A stretch of 7,576 nt of DNA from Thermoproteota archaeon. Its GTDB lineage: Archaea > Thermoproteota > EX4484-205 > JAAOZP01. The stretch covers positions 1-7,576 of the forward strand of contig JANXDK010000020.1 of assembly GCA_025059435.1 (NCBI GenBank), given 5' to 3'. The notes under the pieces were generated by a model that was not told where the DNA came from, did not search any database, and saw only the letters and a list, made by a program, of their open reading frames with translations. This document shows positions 1 to 6,008 of the stretch, one piece after another (position 1 is the first letter of the stretch; every line of letters starts with the position of its first letter). A program made the position numbers and the translations under genes.

Positions 1-477
1 ATAGATGTTAACACTATCCCAGCTGGTGTGAAAGCAACCGGTCAGTATATCAACAGCGTCCTTGCTAAGATCGAGGCTAAGATGGCTGGTTACGATGAAG
101 CGGTCATGCTTGACTCACGTGGCATGGTTTCAGAAGGTAGTGGCGAGAACATTTTCATGGTTAGAGACGGCTTTTTATATACTCCCTCAACAGCATCAGG
201 CATACTTGAAGGAATAACTAGAGATACTGTCTTTAAGATAGCTGAGGATATTGGTTTAAAGGTTGTGGAAAGAGATTTGACTAGGATAGATTTTTACTAT
301 GCTGACGAAGCGTTCATGACCGGTACTGCTGCCGAAGTAGTGCCTGTGGTTGAAATGGATAACTATAAGATTGGAGAAGGAAAACCAGGTCCAGTAACCA
401 GGAGAATACAGGAAGAGTTCTATAAGATAGTTAAAGGGGAATCTGAAAAGTACTCGCACTGGCTTGAACCAGTTTGA
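1..477 (+). CDS. ilvE: Branched-chain amino acid aminotransferase, C-terminal part (5' end cut off)
   Basis: PLP-dependent (fold type IV) transaminase that exchanges the amino group between glutamate and the keto acids of valine, leucine and isoleucine. The frame is open from base 1, so the gene starts outside the window; 158 residues remain of about 300 in the family. The fragment opens with the NTIP segment. The Lys at fragment residue 11 (PAGVKATGQY) aligns with the Schiff-base Lys159 of E. coli IlvE. The Glu at residue 45 (SEGSGENIF) aligns with E. coli Glu193, which contacts the pyridine nitrogen, and the 34-residue spacing is the same. ITRD, the GTAAEVVPV phosphate-binding segment and GPVTRRIQ follow in the usual order, and the C-terminus looks complete. 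It is convergent with the pyrimidine operon and has no evident functional link to it. The family assignment is firm; the exact keto-acid preference is inferred. Confidence 0.95.
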   Translation: MDVNTIPAGVKATGQYINSVLAKIEAKMAGYDEAVMLDSRGMVSEGSGENIFMVRDGFLYTPSTASGILEGITRDTVFKIAEDIGLKVVERDLTRIDFYYADEAFMTGTAAEVVPVVEMDNYKIGEGKPGPVTRRIQEEFYKIVKGESEKYSHWLEPV

Positions 478-487
478 TTTTAGGCTT

Positions 488-530
488 CTAGCATACTAAG
501 GGAGTACCGAGGTCATGATGTATGTGCTAG
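488..530. repeat. Imperfect inverted repeat between convergent ilvE and pyrD
   Basis: CTAGCATAC at 488-496 can pair with GTATGTGCTAG at 520-530: 6 bp, a 2-nt bulge, then 3 bp, enclosing a 23-nt loop. The right arm lies in the last codons of pyrD and the left arm in the 35-nt gap to ilvE, so it could mark a shared termination zone for the converging transcripts. A short T-rich stretch overlaps the ilvE stop codon (473-482). No long T-run follows either arm, so a terminator role is only a guess. Confidence 0.25.
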
Positions 531-1442
531 TCCCACTATTTCCATAACGTTATTGAATCCCTTATCCTTTAAATACTCGATTATTCCTTTCTCGATTTCG
601 TTTAAGATGTTTAAATCGCTCCTGCTATAAACTATGGCGGATCCTATTTGAACGGCTGTTGCACCTGCCAATATAAGTTCAACAGCATCCCTCCAATCAT
701 AAACCCCCCCGCATCCTACAATTGGTATCTTAATTGCTTCATAGAGCTCGTAAACTATTCTTACGGCAATCGGGTGGATGGCTTTTCCTGAAAGCCCGCC
801 GTAAACGTTTGAGAGAACCGGCTTCCCGGCATTCACGTCTATGGCAATGCTTTTCATAGTGTTTATTGCAGTAACTGCGTCAACACCCGCTTCTACAGCG
901 GCTCTAGCTATCTCTACGACGTCCGTCACATTGGGACTTATCTTAACAAATAGAGGCTTAGTCGTGCATCGTCTGGCGGATGATACGATGCTTCTGACTT
1001 TCTCAGGGTCTGACCCAACTTCTAAGCCGAGTTTCTCAGCGTGGGGACATGAGAGATTAAGCTCGAAGCCGTCGGAAACATCGTTAAGTGCCTTAACCAT
1101 TTCAGCAGCTTCTTCACTGTTAGAGGGTCCTATGCTTACTATCAGAGGTATTGCCAAATCTTTAATTTCTGACAATTCTTTTCTATATTCTAAGTAGCCA
1201 GGGTTGGGGAGACCCATAGCGTTGAGAAAACCGAATCCTAAGTCTATGGCAGTGGGGTTCTCGTAACCCGGCCTTGGATTGTAAGTCACTGTCTTTGTAA
1301 CTACCGCACCGACACTGGGGTTTTCAGAAACTTTCTTGATCAGTCTTGTCGAAGAACCCAATACTCCCGACGCAACTATTAGAGGGGACCTTAAGACGAG
1401 TCCTGCTAGTTTTACGCTCATTTTCGGATGCATCTGTTGCAT
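513..1442 (-). CDS. pyrD: Dihydroorotate dehydrogenase, catalytic subunit (class 1B)
   Basis: FMN enzyme that oxidises dihydroorotate to orotate, the fourth step of UMP synthesis, in the cytoplasm. The 309 residues match the family length, with a TIM-barrel order of motifs: VTKTVT near residue 50, NAMGLPNPG at 74-82, NLSCPH at 129-134 with Cys132 as the catalytic base, FVKISPN at 165-171, INT at 193-195, GGLSGK at 215-220, and the FMN phosphate-binding GCGG and GSA segments near 243 and 267. A catalytic Cys, not Ser, with no membrane-binding N-terminal extension, indicates class 1, and the pyrK gene in the same operon indicates class 1B, which passes electrons to NAD+ through PyrK. It is the last gene of the operon, 75 nt after pyrC. 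There is no Shine-Dalgarno. ATG codons at 1442, 1433 and 1421 are all possible starts; the last gives MSVKLAGL, the usual family N-terminus. Confidence 0.95.
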   Translation of the reverse strand: MQQMHPKMSVKLAGLVLRSPLIVASGVLGSSTRLIKKVSENPSVGAVVTKTVTYNPRPGYENPTAIDLGFGFLNAMGLPNPGYLEYRKELSEIKDLAIPLIVSIGPSNSEEAAEMVKALNDVSDGFELNLSCPHAEKLGLEVGSDPEKVRSIVSSARRCTTKPLFVKISPNVTDVVEIARAAVEAGVDAVTAINTMKSIAIDVNAGKPVLSNVYGGLSGKAIHPIAVRIVYELYEAIKIPIVGCGGVYDWRDAVELILAGATAVQIGSAIVYSRSDLNILNEIEKGIIEYLKDKGFNNVMEIVGLAHTS

Positions 1443-1453
1443 TTTTAAAGAAG

Positions 1454-1470
1454 AAGTTAATTATTAACTT
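1454..1470 (-). promoter_or_regulatory. Perfect AT-rich palindrome, possible pyrD promoter or operator
   Basis: The 17-nt segment has two 8-bp arms (AAGTTAAT and ATTAACTT) around one central base, and lies 12 to 28 nt upstream of the first pyrD ATG. On the minus strand the same spot reads as TTAAAAAG followed by TTAATAATTAA, both plausible archaeal TATA elements. Their distances suit a transcript starting at, or just after, the ATG at 1442. A promoter of its own would explain why pyrD alone is separated from the tightly packed genes upstream. The spacer is very AT-rich, so chance is a real alternative. Confidence 0.35.
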
Positions 1471-1517
1471 TTTAATGAATTTGAAAACTTGTTTTTTGAA
1501 TAGATATGCGTCAAACC

Positions 1518-2825
1518 TTAATAGTTGTTTATTCCGTATATTTTTCCAAAGCCCTTCTGAACTTTTATCTCTCCATCTTGGAAAACAACTACACCTCTAA
1601 TTACAGTGGCTTTAACTCTACCTCTGAGAACTCTACCGGCAAATGGTGAGTGTTTAGCCTTAGTGTAGAATTCTTCAGGATCAACTTTCCATTCTTCCTT
1701 AGGGTTGAATACGGTTAGATTAGCAATACTGCCTTCAGATACTGTTCCAAGCTTCTTGTCGCCGAGGAATTCAGCTGGTCCTCGCGTGAAAGCTTCAACA
1801 AGCCTGTAAATGTTCAGCCCCGCCTTGTGGACCATGTCTAAGAGAACTGAGAAAGCTGTTTCGAAACAAGGAATGCCTGAAGGTATTTCATCGTAAAGTG
1901 TCATGTTCTTTTCTTCTAAGGTGTGCGGAGCATGGTCTGTGATTAGTATTGCAATTCTACCTTCGTTGAAAGCTTCAATAAGCGCTTTTCTTTCCTCAAA
2001 GCTTCTCAAAGGGGGGTTTACTTTACATATCCCTCCTTGTGTTAAAAGATCATTGTTAGTTAGGGCTAAATGGTTAACACTGACATCGTAAGTAAACCTG
2101 TTTGCTCTAGCCTTCATAATACTCTCCACAGTAGTCAAATGGGTTGCATGTGCTCCTGCTCCAAATGTTCTGTAGAATATGTCCAGGGCTGAAAGCTCTG
2201 TTTCAACATTCCTTATGAAAGAATGCTTATCAACTCCCTTGAGCATGTCGGGATAGGCCTTTCTATTTCGCTCTATGATAGAAGCATCCTCAGGGTGGAA
2301 AACTATCCTCTTACCGTTCTTTCTGACGATGTTTACTATTTCAACTATATTCGGCTGAATGCTTTTTGAGTAATCCTCAGGATAAAGCTTTAGACCTATA
2401 GCATGAGTTTTAACAAGCTTCTCTGCTTCAGAAACCTCTTCTGGTTTTCCAAAATAGAAGCCGATGTCTATGATTATCTGTGTTTCAGCCTCTTCTGTTT
2501 TCTCCATCAATCTTAAACGAGAATTAGTCGGGGGATCTGTGTTTGGCATGTCAAAAACGAGTGTGAAGCCGCCCGCTGCAGCAGCAGAAGTTCCTGAGAG
2601 GAAATCCTCCTTATAATTTAACCTCATCCCCCTAAGATGTGCATGTATGTCTATTAGACCGGGTATGATAAAAAGCCCTTTGAAATCAACCTTCTCATCA
2701 TAAGAAGGTGCATTAGCCTCTTTGCCTATGAAGGATATTATACCATTATCAACTCCAATACAGGCTTCCTTGAATTCCCCCTTATGATATACTCTACCGG
2801 TGAAAAGCGTTTCAACGCGTTTCAA
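1518..2825 (-). CDS. pyrC: Dihydroorotase, class I
   Basis: Zinc amidohydrolase that cyclises carbamoyl aspartate to dihydroorotate, the third step of UMP synthesis. The 435 residues fit the longer class I dihydroorotases of archaea and Gram-positive bacteria. Landmarks in order are the metal-binding DIHAHLRG segment (His61, His63, with substrate-binding Arg65), FDMPNT at 91-96, Lys146 in GLKLYPE as the likely carboxylated bridging lysine, His177, His229 in HATHLTT, and the catalytic Asp297 in TDHAPHT. A typical C-terminal beta segment (SIANLTVF, then RGVVVFQDGE) follows. The start is TTG at 2823-2825. It is the only choice near a ribosome site, because the frame meets a stop at 2835-2837 and the next ATG lies inside the catalytic domain. 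TTG overlaps the pyrK stop by 4 nt (TTGA), suggesting translational coupling. Confidence 0.95.
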   Translation of the reverse strand: MKRVETLFTGRVYHKGEFKEACIGVDNGIISFIGKEANAPSYDEKVDFKGLFIIPGLIDIHAHLRGMRLNYKEDFLSGTSAAAAGGFTLVFDMPNTDPPTNSRLRLMEKTEEAETQIIIDIGFYFGKPEEVSEAEKLVKTHAIGLKLYPEDYSKSIQPNIVEIVNIVRKNGKRIVFHPEDASIIERNRKAYPDMLKGVDKHSFIRNVETELSALDIFYRTFGAGAHATHLTTVESIMKARANRFTYDVSVNHLALTNNDLLTQGGICKVNPPLRSFEERKALIEAFNEGRIAILITDHAPHTLEEKNMTLYDEIPSGIPCFETAFSVLLDMVHKAGLNIYRLVEAFTRGPAEFLGDKKLGTVSEGSIANLTVFNPKEEWKVDPEEFYTKAKHSPFAGRVLRGRVKATVIRGVVVFQDGEIKVQKGFGKIYGINNY

Positions 2826-3634
2826 AGAGTTACTTCAATCCTCCTGCCCATCTCATCTCTCATATAGAATCCAAAATCCGTACCAAGTATTTCACTAGCG
2901 TTGAAAACGGGCCCTTCTACGCATATTCTTAAACCAACAGGGTCTAGGACACAGGAACCGCAGAATCCTATTCCACACTTTACAATCCTAACCAACGATA
3001 CTTGACAACTCATCCCTCTTTTAAGACATTCTTCAGCTATTTTAAACATCATTTTTTCAGGTCCTATTGTCAGAACGTTTTCAAAGAAGTCTTCGCTAAC
3101 AGTCTTCTTAAATAATTCTGGAAGAGTACCGTGAAAACCCTCACTACCGTCGTCTGTGGCTATTTGAATATTTGCTTTAATTTCTCTAAGCTTATTGACG
3201 TAAACAAGGTTTTCAATATTCCTGCCTCCTACTAAGAAGAGCGTGTAAACGCCTTTCTCAACCAGCTTTAAATATGCTGGCGTTAGCGATGCCGCGCCCG
3301 TACCCCCTCCTACGAGAAGATATTTCCCAGGATGTTCCAGGTTGAAACCGTTTCCGTATGGTCCTCTGAGGAAAACCTTCTCACCGACTTTAAGATTAGC
3401 TAACCTATTTGAGGTAAAACCAACTTTTTCTATTGTCAGACAAATAGTATTTCCTTGGGTTAATGAGGGTGTTATCGGTATTTCACCGTCACCGGGTCTC
3501 CAAACCATTAGGAACTGTCCGGGCTTGATATTAATAAATCGGTCTAGTTTTAGGGTGAGAGTATTTACTCTGCTTGTTTCCATTATGTTACTCTCTACCT
3601 CTGCTTCAATGTAGTAGTGGGCTTTTTCGAACAT
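2822..3634 (-). CDS. pyrK: Dihydroorotate dehydrogenase electron transfer subunit (FAD, [2Fe-2S])
   Basis: Partner of class 1B PyrD; it carries electrons from the PyrD FMN through a [2Fe-2S] cluster and FAD to NAD+. The 270 residues follow the ferredoxin-reductase plan. An N-terminal beta-barrel holds the flavin-binding WRPGDG segment (45-50) and GPYGNGF (91-97). A nucleotide-binding half has VGGGTGAASLTP at 108-119 and GPEKMM at 191-196. A C-terminal cluster loop has Cys220, Cys225, Cys228 and Cys238, i.e. C-x4-C-x2-C-x9-C, followed by EGPVF. The loop before the last Cys is shorter than in Lactococcus PyrK as I remember it. The gene sits 2 nt after pyrB and overlaps pyrC by 4 nt. No clear Shine-Dalgarno precedes the ATG, so coupling to pyrB translation is likely. 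Related flavoprotein subunits of sulfide dehydrogenase or hydrogenase look similar, but the operon settles the assignment. Confidence 0.93.
   Translation of the reverse strand: MFEKAHYYIEAEVESNIMETSRVNTLTLKLDRFINIKPGQFLMVWRPGDGEIPITPSLTQGNTICLTIEKVGFTSNRLANLKVGEKVFLRGPYGNGFNLEHPGKYLLVGGGTGAASLTPAYLKLVEKGVYTLFLVGGRNIENLVYVNKLREIKANIQIATDDGSEGFHGTLPELFKKTVSEDFFENVLTIGPEKMMFKIAEECLKRGMSCQVSLVRIVKCGIGFCGSCVLDPVGLRICVEGPVFNASEILGTDFGFYMRDEMGRRIEVTL
2840..2844 (-). promoter_or_regulatory. Ribosome binding site of pyrC
   Basis: The minus strand reads GGAGG inside the end of pyrK, 14 nt before the TTG start of pyrC. The spacing is long, but no other in-frame start lies closer, so the site supports the unusual TTG initiation. 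Confidence 0.5.
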
Positions 3635-3636
3635 CC

Positions 3637-4581
3637 TTATATCAGGCCTTCTTGAACTCTCTCTATATCCGTTAGTATTAGGCTTAATATTGCCATCCTA
3701 ACAGGTATGCTATAGAAAACCTGTTTGAAATACGCCGCATAGGGAGTATTGTCAACTTCGCTGGGCAGTTCTTCAGTTCTGGGAAGTGGATGCAGGATCC
3801 TAAGATCCTTCTTAGCGGATTTTAATTTCTCTAATGTTAGAATATAGCTTCCCTTAAACTCTTTAGCTTCACGCAGGTTACTAAACCTCTCCACTTGCAG
3901 TCTGACGAGATAGAGCACGTCGAGCCTACTTATTACGTCTTCGATTTTTTCATAATGATTTAATTTTATTCCCCTCCACTCTATGCTTTTAACAAAGCTC
4001 TCATCTGGAGCAAGCTTCTTCGGAGACACTACCGTTATTTCTCTAATCCCGAAAATGCTCAGTCCCTTTATGAAATCCTTCACAGTTCTGGCATGTTTAA
4101 CATCTCCCATTACTCCGTATTCCAATCCTTCTATTTTCCCCTTCTCTTTTATAATAGTGTAGAGGTCTACAAGGGCTTGAGTCGGGTGATTGGTCTGCCC
4201 CTCTCCAGCATTTATCAACGGTTGTTTAGCTAAACGGGCGAATCCCTCCATAACTCCCTCCCCAGGATGTCTGATGACTATCACATCACTGTAGGTATCG
4301 AGCATTCTTATAGTGTCCTCTGGACTCTCCCCTTTTTCCATGGAAGTTCCCGCGGTAGAAGAAAAGCCTATAACTGAGCCTCCTAGTCTATGCATCGCAG
4401 CCTCGAAGCTAAGCCTCGTCCTCGTACTCGGCTCGAAGAAGGCCGTTGCCATTATCTTTCCTTCTAAAATCTTCAAGGGTGCCAACCTGGTCTCTAGGAA
4501 AATATCTGCTTGCTTAAACAATATCTCAATATCTTTTCTCGTAAAATCCGTTATTTCTATAAGATCTCTATTTTTCCACAT
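3637..4581 (-). CDS. pyrB: Aspartate carbamoyltransferase, catalytic chain
   Basis: Makes carbamoyl aspartate from carbamoyl phosphate and aspartate, the committed step of pyrimidine synthesis. The 314 residues align along their length with archaeal and E. coli catalytic chains as I remember them. The carbamoyl-phosphate site is PSTRTR at 51-56. Ser80 and Lys83 on the mobile loop, which serve the neighbouring active site of the trimer, are present, as are Arg104 in RHP, HPTQ at 132-135, Arg165 in KHARTV, Arg227 and Gln229 in VRLQ, and HPLPR at 264-268. One odd point is that the Thr usually before the RxQ motif is Val226. The start is ATG with a good ribosome site, overlapping pyrE by 14 nt. 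The regulatory chain gene pyrI, often directly downstream in archaea, is absent; pyrK follows after 2 nt. Ornithine carbamoyltransferase is excluded by the RxQ and HPLPR motifs. Confidence 0.96.
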   Translation of the reverse strand: MWKNRDLIEITDFTRKDIEILFKQADIFLETRLAPLKILEGKIMATAFFEPSTRTRLSFEAAMHRLGGSVIGFSSTAGTSMEKGESPEDTIRMLDTYSDVIVIRHPGEGVMEGFARLAKQPLINAGEGQTNHPTQALVDLYTIIKEKGKIEGLEYGVMGDVKHARTVKDFIKGLSIFGIREITVVSPKKLAPDESFVKSIEWRGIKLNHYEKIEDVISRLDVLYLVRLQVERFSNLREAKEFKGSYILTLEKLKSAKKDLRILHPLPRTEELPSEVDNTPYAAYFKQVFYSIPVRMAILSLILTDIERVQEGLI

Positions 4582-5191
4582 TGCTAAACTCCTCCACGTA
4601 TCTCATTACTTTTTCATACTCGGAATCTCGTATAAGTTTATTTTCAGACAATACTTTCAGAAAAGTCTTAATGTCAATAACTGAATATGCAGCGATTCCA
4701 GATTCACTCAGTTTTTTAACACCGTTCTGAAGCCTGTCTAAAAAGACTATAGCATGCGTTACTCTACCCCCTGCGTCCCTTATTTTCCTCACAGCGTTTT
4801 CTATGCTCTTACCCGTTGTGAGAACATCGTCGATAACAACCACTTTGCTTCCCTCTATCAACTCTCCCTCAATCATCCTCCCCGTCCCATGATCCCTCTC
4901 CATACTTCTAGCGTAAATCATGGGTAAACCAGTCTTGTGAGATATGAGGGTAGCTATGGGTATTCCAGCTGTCTCAACACCAGCGACAATATCGAAATCC
5001 TCGCCTATACTTCTCATCTTATTTATGTAGGAGTCTACAAGCCTTTCGAAAACCTTGGGTCGGGATATTAAGATCCGGAGGTCAACGTAATAGGGACTTA
5101 CCCCTCCGGAGGTAAGCTTGAATTCCCCAATCTTGAAACCTCCTGCTAAGTAAATGTCTTTAACAAGCTCTACAAGAGAGAATTCTGTCAT
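4568..5191 (-). CDS. pyrE: Orotate phosphoribosyltransferase
   Basis: Transfers ribose 5-phosphate from PRPP to orotate to give OMP, the fifth step of UMP synthesis. The 207 residues are the usual size for a single-domain enzyme. KLTSGGVSPYYVDLR (25-39) is the N-terminal orotate and PRPP contact segment, GVETAGIP (71-78) is the pyrophosphate loop, and RSMERDHGTG (95-104) is the flexible catalytic loop. VVVIDDVLTTGKS (117-129) is the PRPP signature with its acidic pair Asp121 and Asp122. The loop is unusual: where bacterial enzymes carry catalytic lysines (RKxxKDHG in Salmonella, RSKAKGHG in Bacillus, from memory), this one has Ser96, Met97 and Arg99, while His101 is kept. The gene overlaps pyrF by 32 nt, and the start is fixed by a good ribosome site. 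PyrE and PyrF are adjacent but not fused. Confidence 0.94.
   Translation of the reverse strand: MTEFSLVELVKDIYLAGGFKIGEFKLTSGGVSPYYVDLRILISRPKVFERLVDSYINKMRSIGEDFDIVAGVETAGIPIATLISHKTGLPMIYARSMERDHGTGRMIEGELIEGSKVVVIDDVLTTGKSIENAVRKIRDAGGRVTHAIVFLDRLQNGVKKLSESGIAAYSVIDIKTFLKVLSENKLIRDSEYEKVMRYVEEFSNVEK
4589..4595 (-). promoter_or_regulatory. Ribosome binding site of pyrB
   Basis: The minus strand reads GGAGGAG, 7 nt before the pyrB ATG at 4581 and inside the last codons of pyrE. It fixes the pyrB start and the 14-nt overlap between the two genes. Confidence 0.75.
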
Positions 5192-5900
5192 GTTTCTTCT
5201 TAACCTCCAAAACTGCTTCGACAGGGTTTGAAGAACACATTATGCTTCTTCCAATTATCTCGAAATCGGCTCCTGCTGAAATGCCTGAGCCATAATCTGC
5301 TCCCTGAGCTCCCACGCCGGGGGTGAATATCAAAAGCTTATTGCCAACGATCTCCCTGACCCTCTTAACAACTTGGGTCCTCGTTGCCGGAGCCACAGCC
5401 CCGTCTGCATGATGTTTCAAAGCTATTTGAACAAGCTTCTCCATATTCGGGTCTATAAACTCTGTTGAGCCTATATGGCTCATGCTGACTACGATAACAA
5501 CCCCCCGGTTTAGCTCCTTTGCCTCTTTAAAAACCCCCTCTAAGCCCCCTTTGTAACCTATGAAGCCGTGTGATATAACTGCGTCGAAACCCGTTTCATA
5601 GAGTATCCTAGCAATAAGGCTATTCGTATGAGCCACATCCGCCATCTTGACATCAGCCATGAACAAGTTTTCATCTCTAAATCTGAAAATAATCTTCCTG
5701 AGTTCTGAAAGACCCGTAGACAATATCGTTGGATACCCTATCTTTATGCATGCTAAATGCTCTCCTAAATGCTCACAAACCCAATTAAGTCTTTCTAAAA
5801 CAGAATTGCTTTCACCATACTCGTCGAAAGCCAAGACAATCCTGCTTTTCTTGCCAAGGGAGTTGTCGAGAATTCTCCTCCTAAACATGCTTTCAAACAT
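5160..5900 (-). CDS. pyrF: Orotidine 5'-phosphate decarboxylase
   Basis: Decarboxylates OMP to UMP, the last step of de novo synthesis. The protein has 246 residues in the TIM-barrel order of the family: Asp26 in LAFDEY, Lys53 in IKIGYP, and the catalytic charge network Asp83-x-Lys85-x-x-Asp88 in DVKMADVAHTN. SMSHIGS (139-145) lies near the pyrimidine and phosphate lid, TPGVGAQG (193-200) follows, and GRS (217-219) supplies the phosphate-binding Arg218. It is the promoter-proximal gene of the minus-strand operon. The ATG at 5900 is about 26 nt downstream of a TATA-like element and has no Shine-Dalgarno, so the message is probably leaderless. A second in-frame ATG at 5888 is possible. The C-terminus runs on past GRS through a basic tail and overlaps the pyrE start. 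Confidence 0.95.
   Translation of the reverse strand: MFESMFRRRILDNSLGKKSRIVLAFDEYGESNSVLERLNWVCEHLGEHLACIKIGYPTILSTGLSELRKIIFRFRDENLFMADVKMADVAHTNSLIARILYETGFDAVISHGFIGYKGGLEGVFKEAKELNRGVVIVVSMSHIGSTEFIDPNMEKLVQIALKHHADGAVAPATRTQVVKRVREIVGNKLLIFTPGVGAQGADYGSGISAGADFEIIGRSIMCSSNPVEAVLEVKKKHDRILSCRAC
5203..5208 (-). promoter_or_regulatory. Ribosome binding site of pyrE
   Basis: The minus strand reads GGAGGT, 11 nt before the pyrE ATG at 5191 and within the 3' end of pyrF. It supports this start and the real 32-nt overlap between pyrF and pyrE. Confidence 0.7.
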
Positions 5901-5921
5901 CGTTTTCCATGCTTAGTGCTA

Positions 5922-5930
5922 GTTTATTTT
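5922..5930 (-). promoter_or_regulatory. TATA-like element of the pyrFEBKC(D) operon
   Basis: The minus strand reads AAAATAAAC here, centred about 26 nt before the A of the pyrF ATG. That is the normal archaeal TATA-to-start distance, so transcription should begin at or within a few bases of the start codon. The absence of a Shine-Dalgarno before pyrF agrees with a leaderless message. The element is a weak match to the consensus, hence the modest confidence. Confidence 0.5.
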
Positions 5931-5965
5931 CTTTACTTACGTGGTCTGAATTTATTAGGGCAATC

Positions 5966-5973
5966 TTTAAATA
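5966..5973 (+). promoter_or_regulatory. TATA box of carA
   Basis: TTTAAATA is a strong archaeal TATA match. It predicts transcription starting near 5996, leaving a leader of roughly 10-13 nt before the GTG at 6009. The box lies about 43 bp from the oppositely oriented pyrF element, so factors bound between them could affect both promoters. Confidence 0.6.
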
Positions 5974-6008
5974 ACCGAAGCGTTTTTTCAACGACCTCGA
6001 TAAAACTC

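Noticed and set aside
841..1197. 118-codon plus-strand open frame opposite pyrD
   Set aside because: It is an antisense shadow of a clearly conserved pyrD reading frame; its own translation is low-complexity Ser/Thr/Ala-rich and matches nothing I know.
4313..4684. 123-codon plus-strand open frame opposite pyrB and pyrE
   Set aside because: It lies antisense across the junction of two firmly assigned genes and has no recognisable motif or ribosome site.
5901..6008. Riboswitch, attenuator or PyrR-type leader for the pyr operon
   Set aside because: pyrF appears leaderless and carA has a leader of only about 13 nt, leaving no room for an RNA control element.
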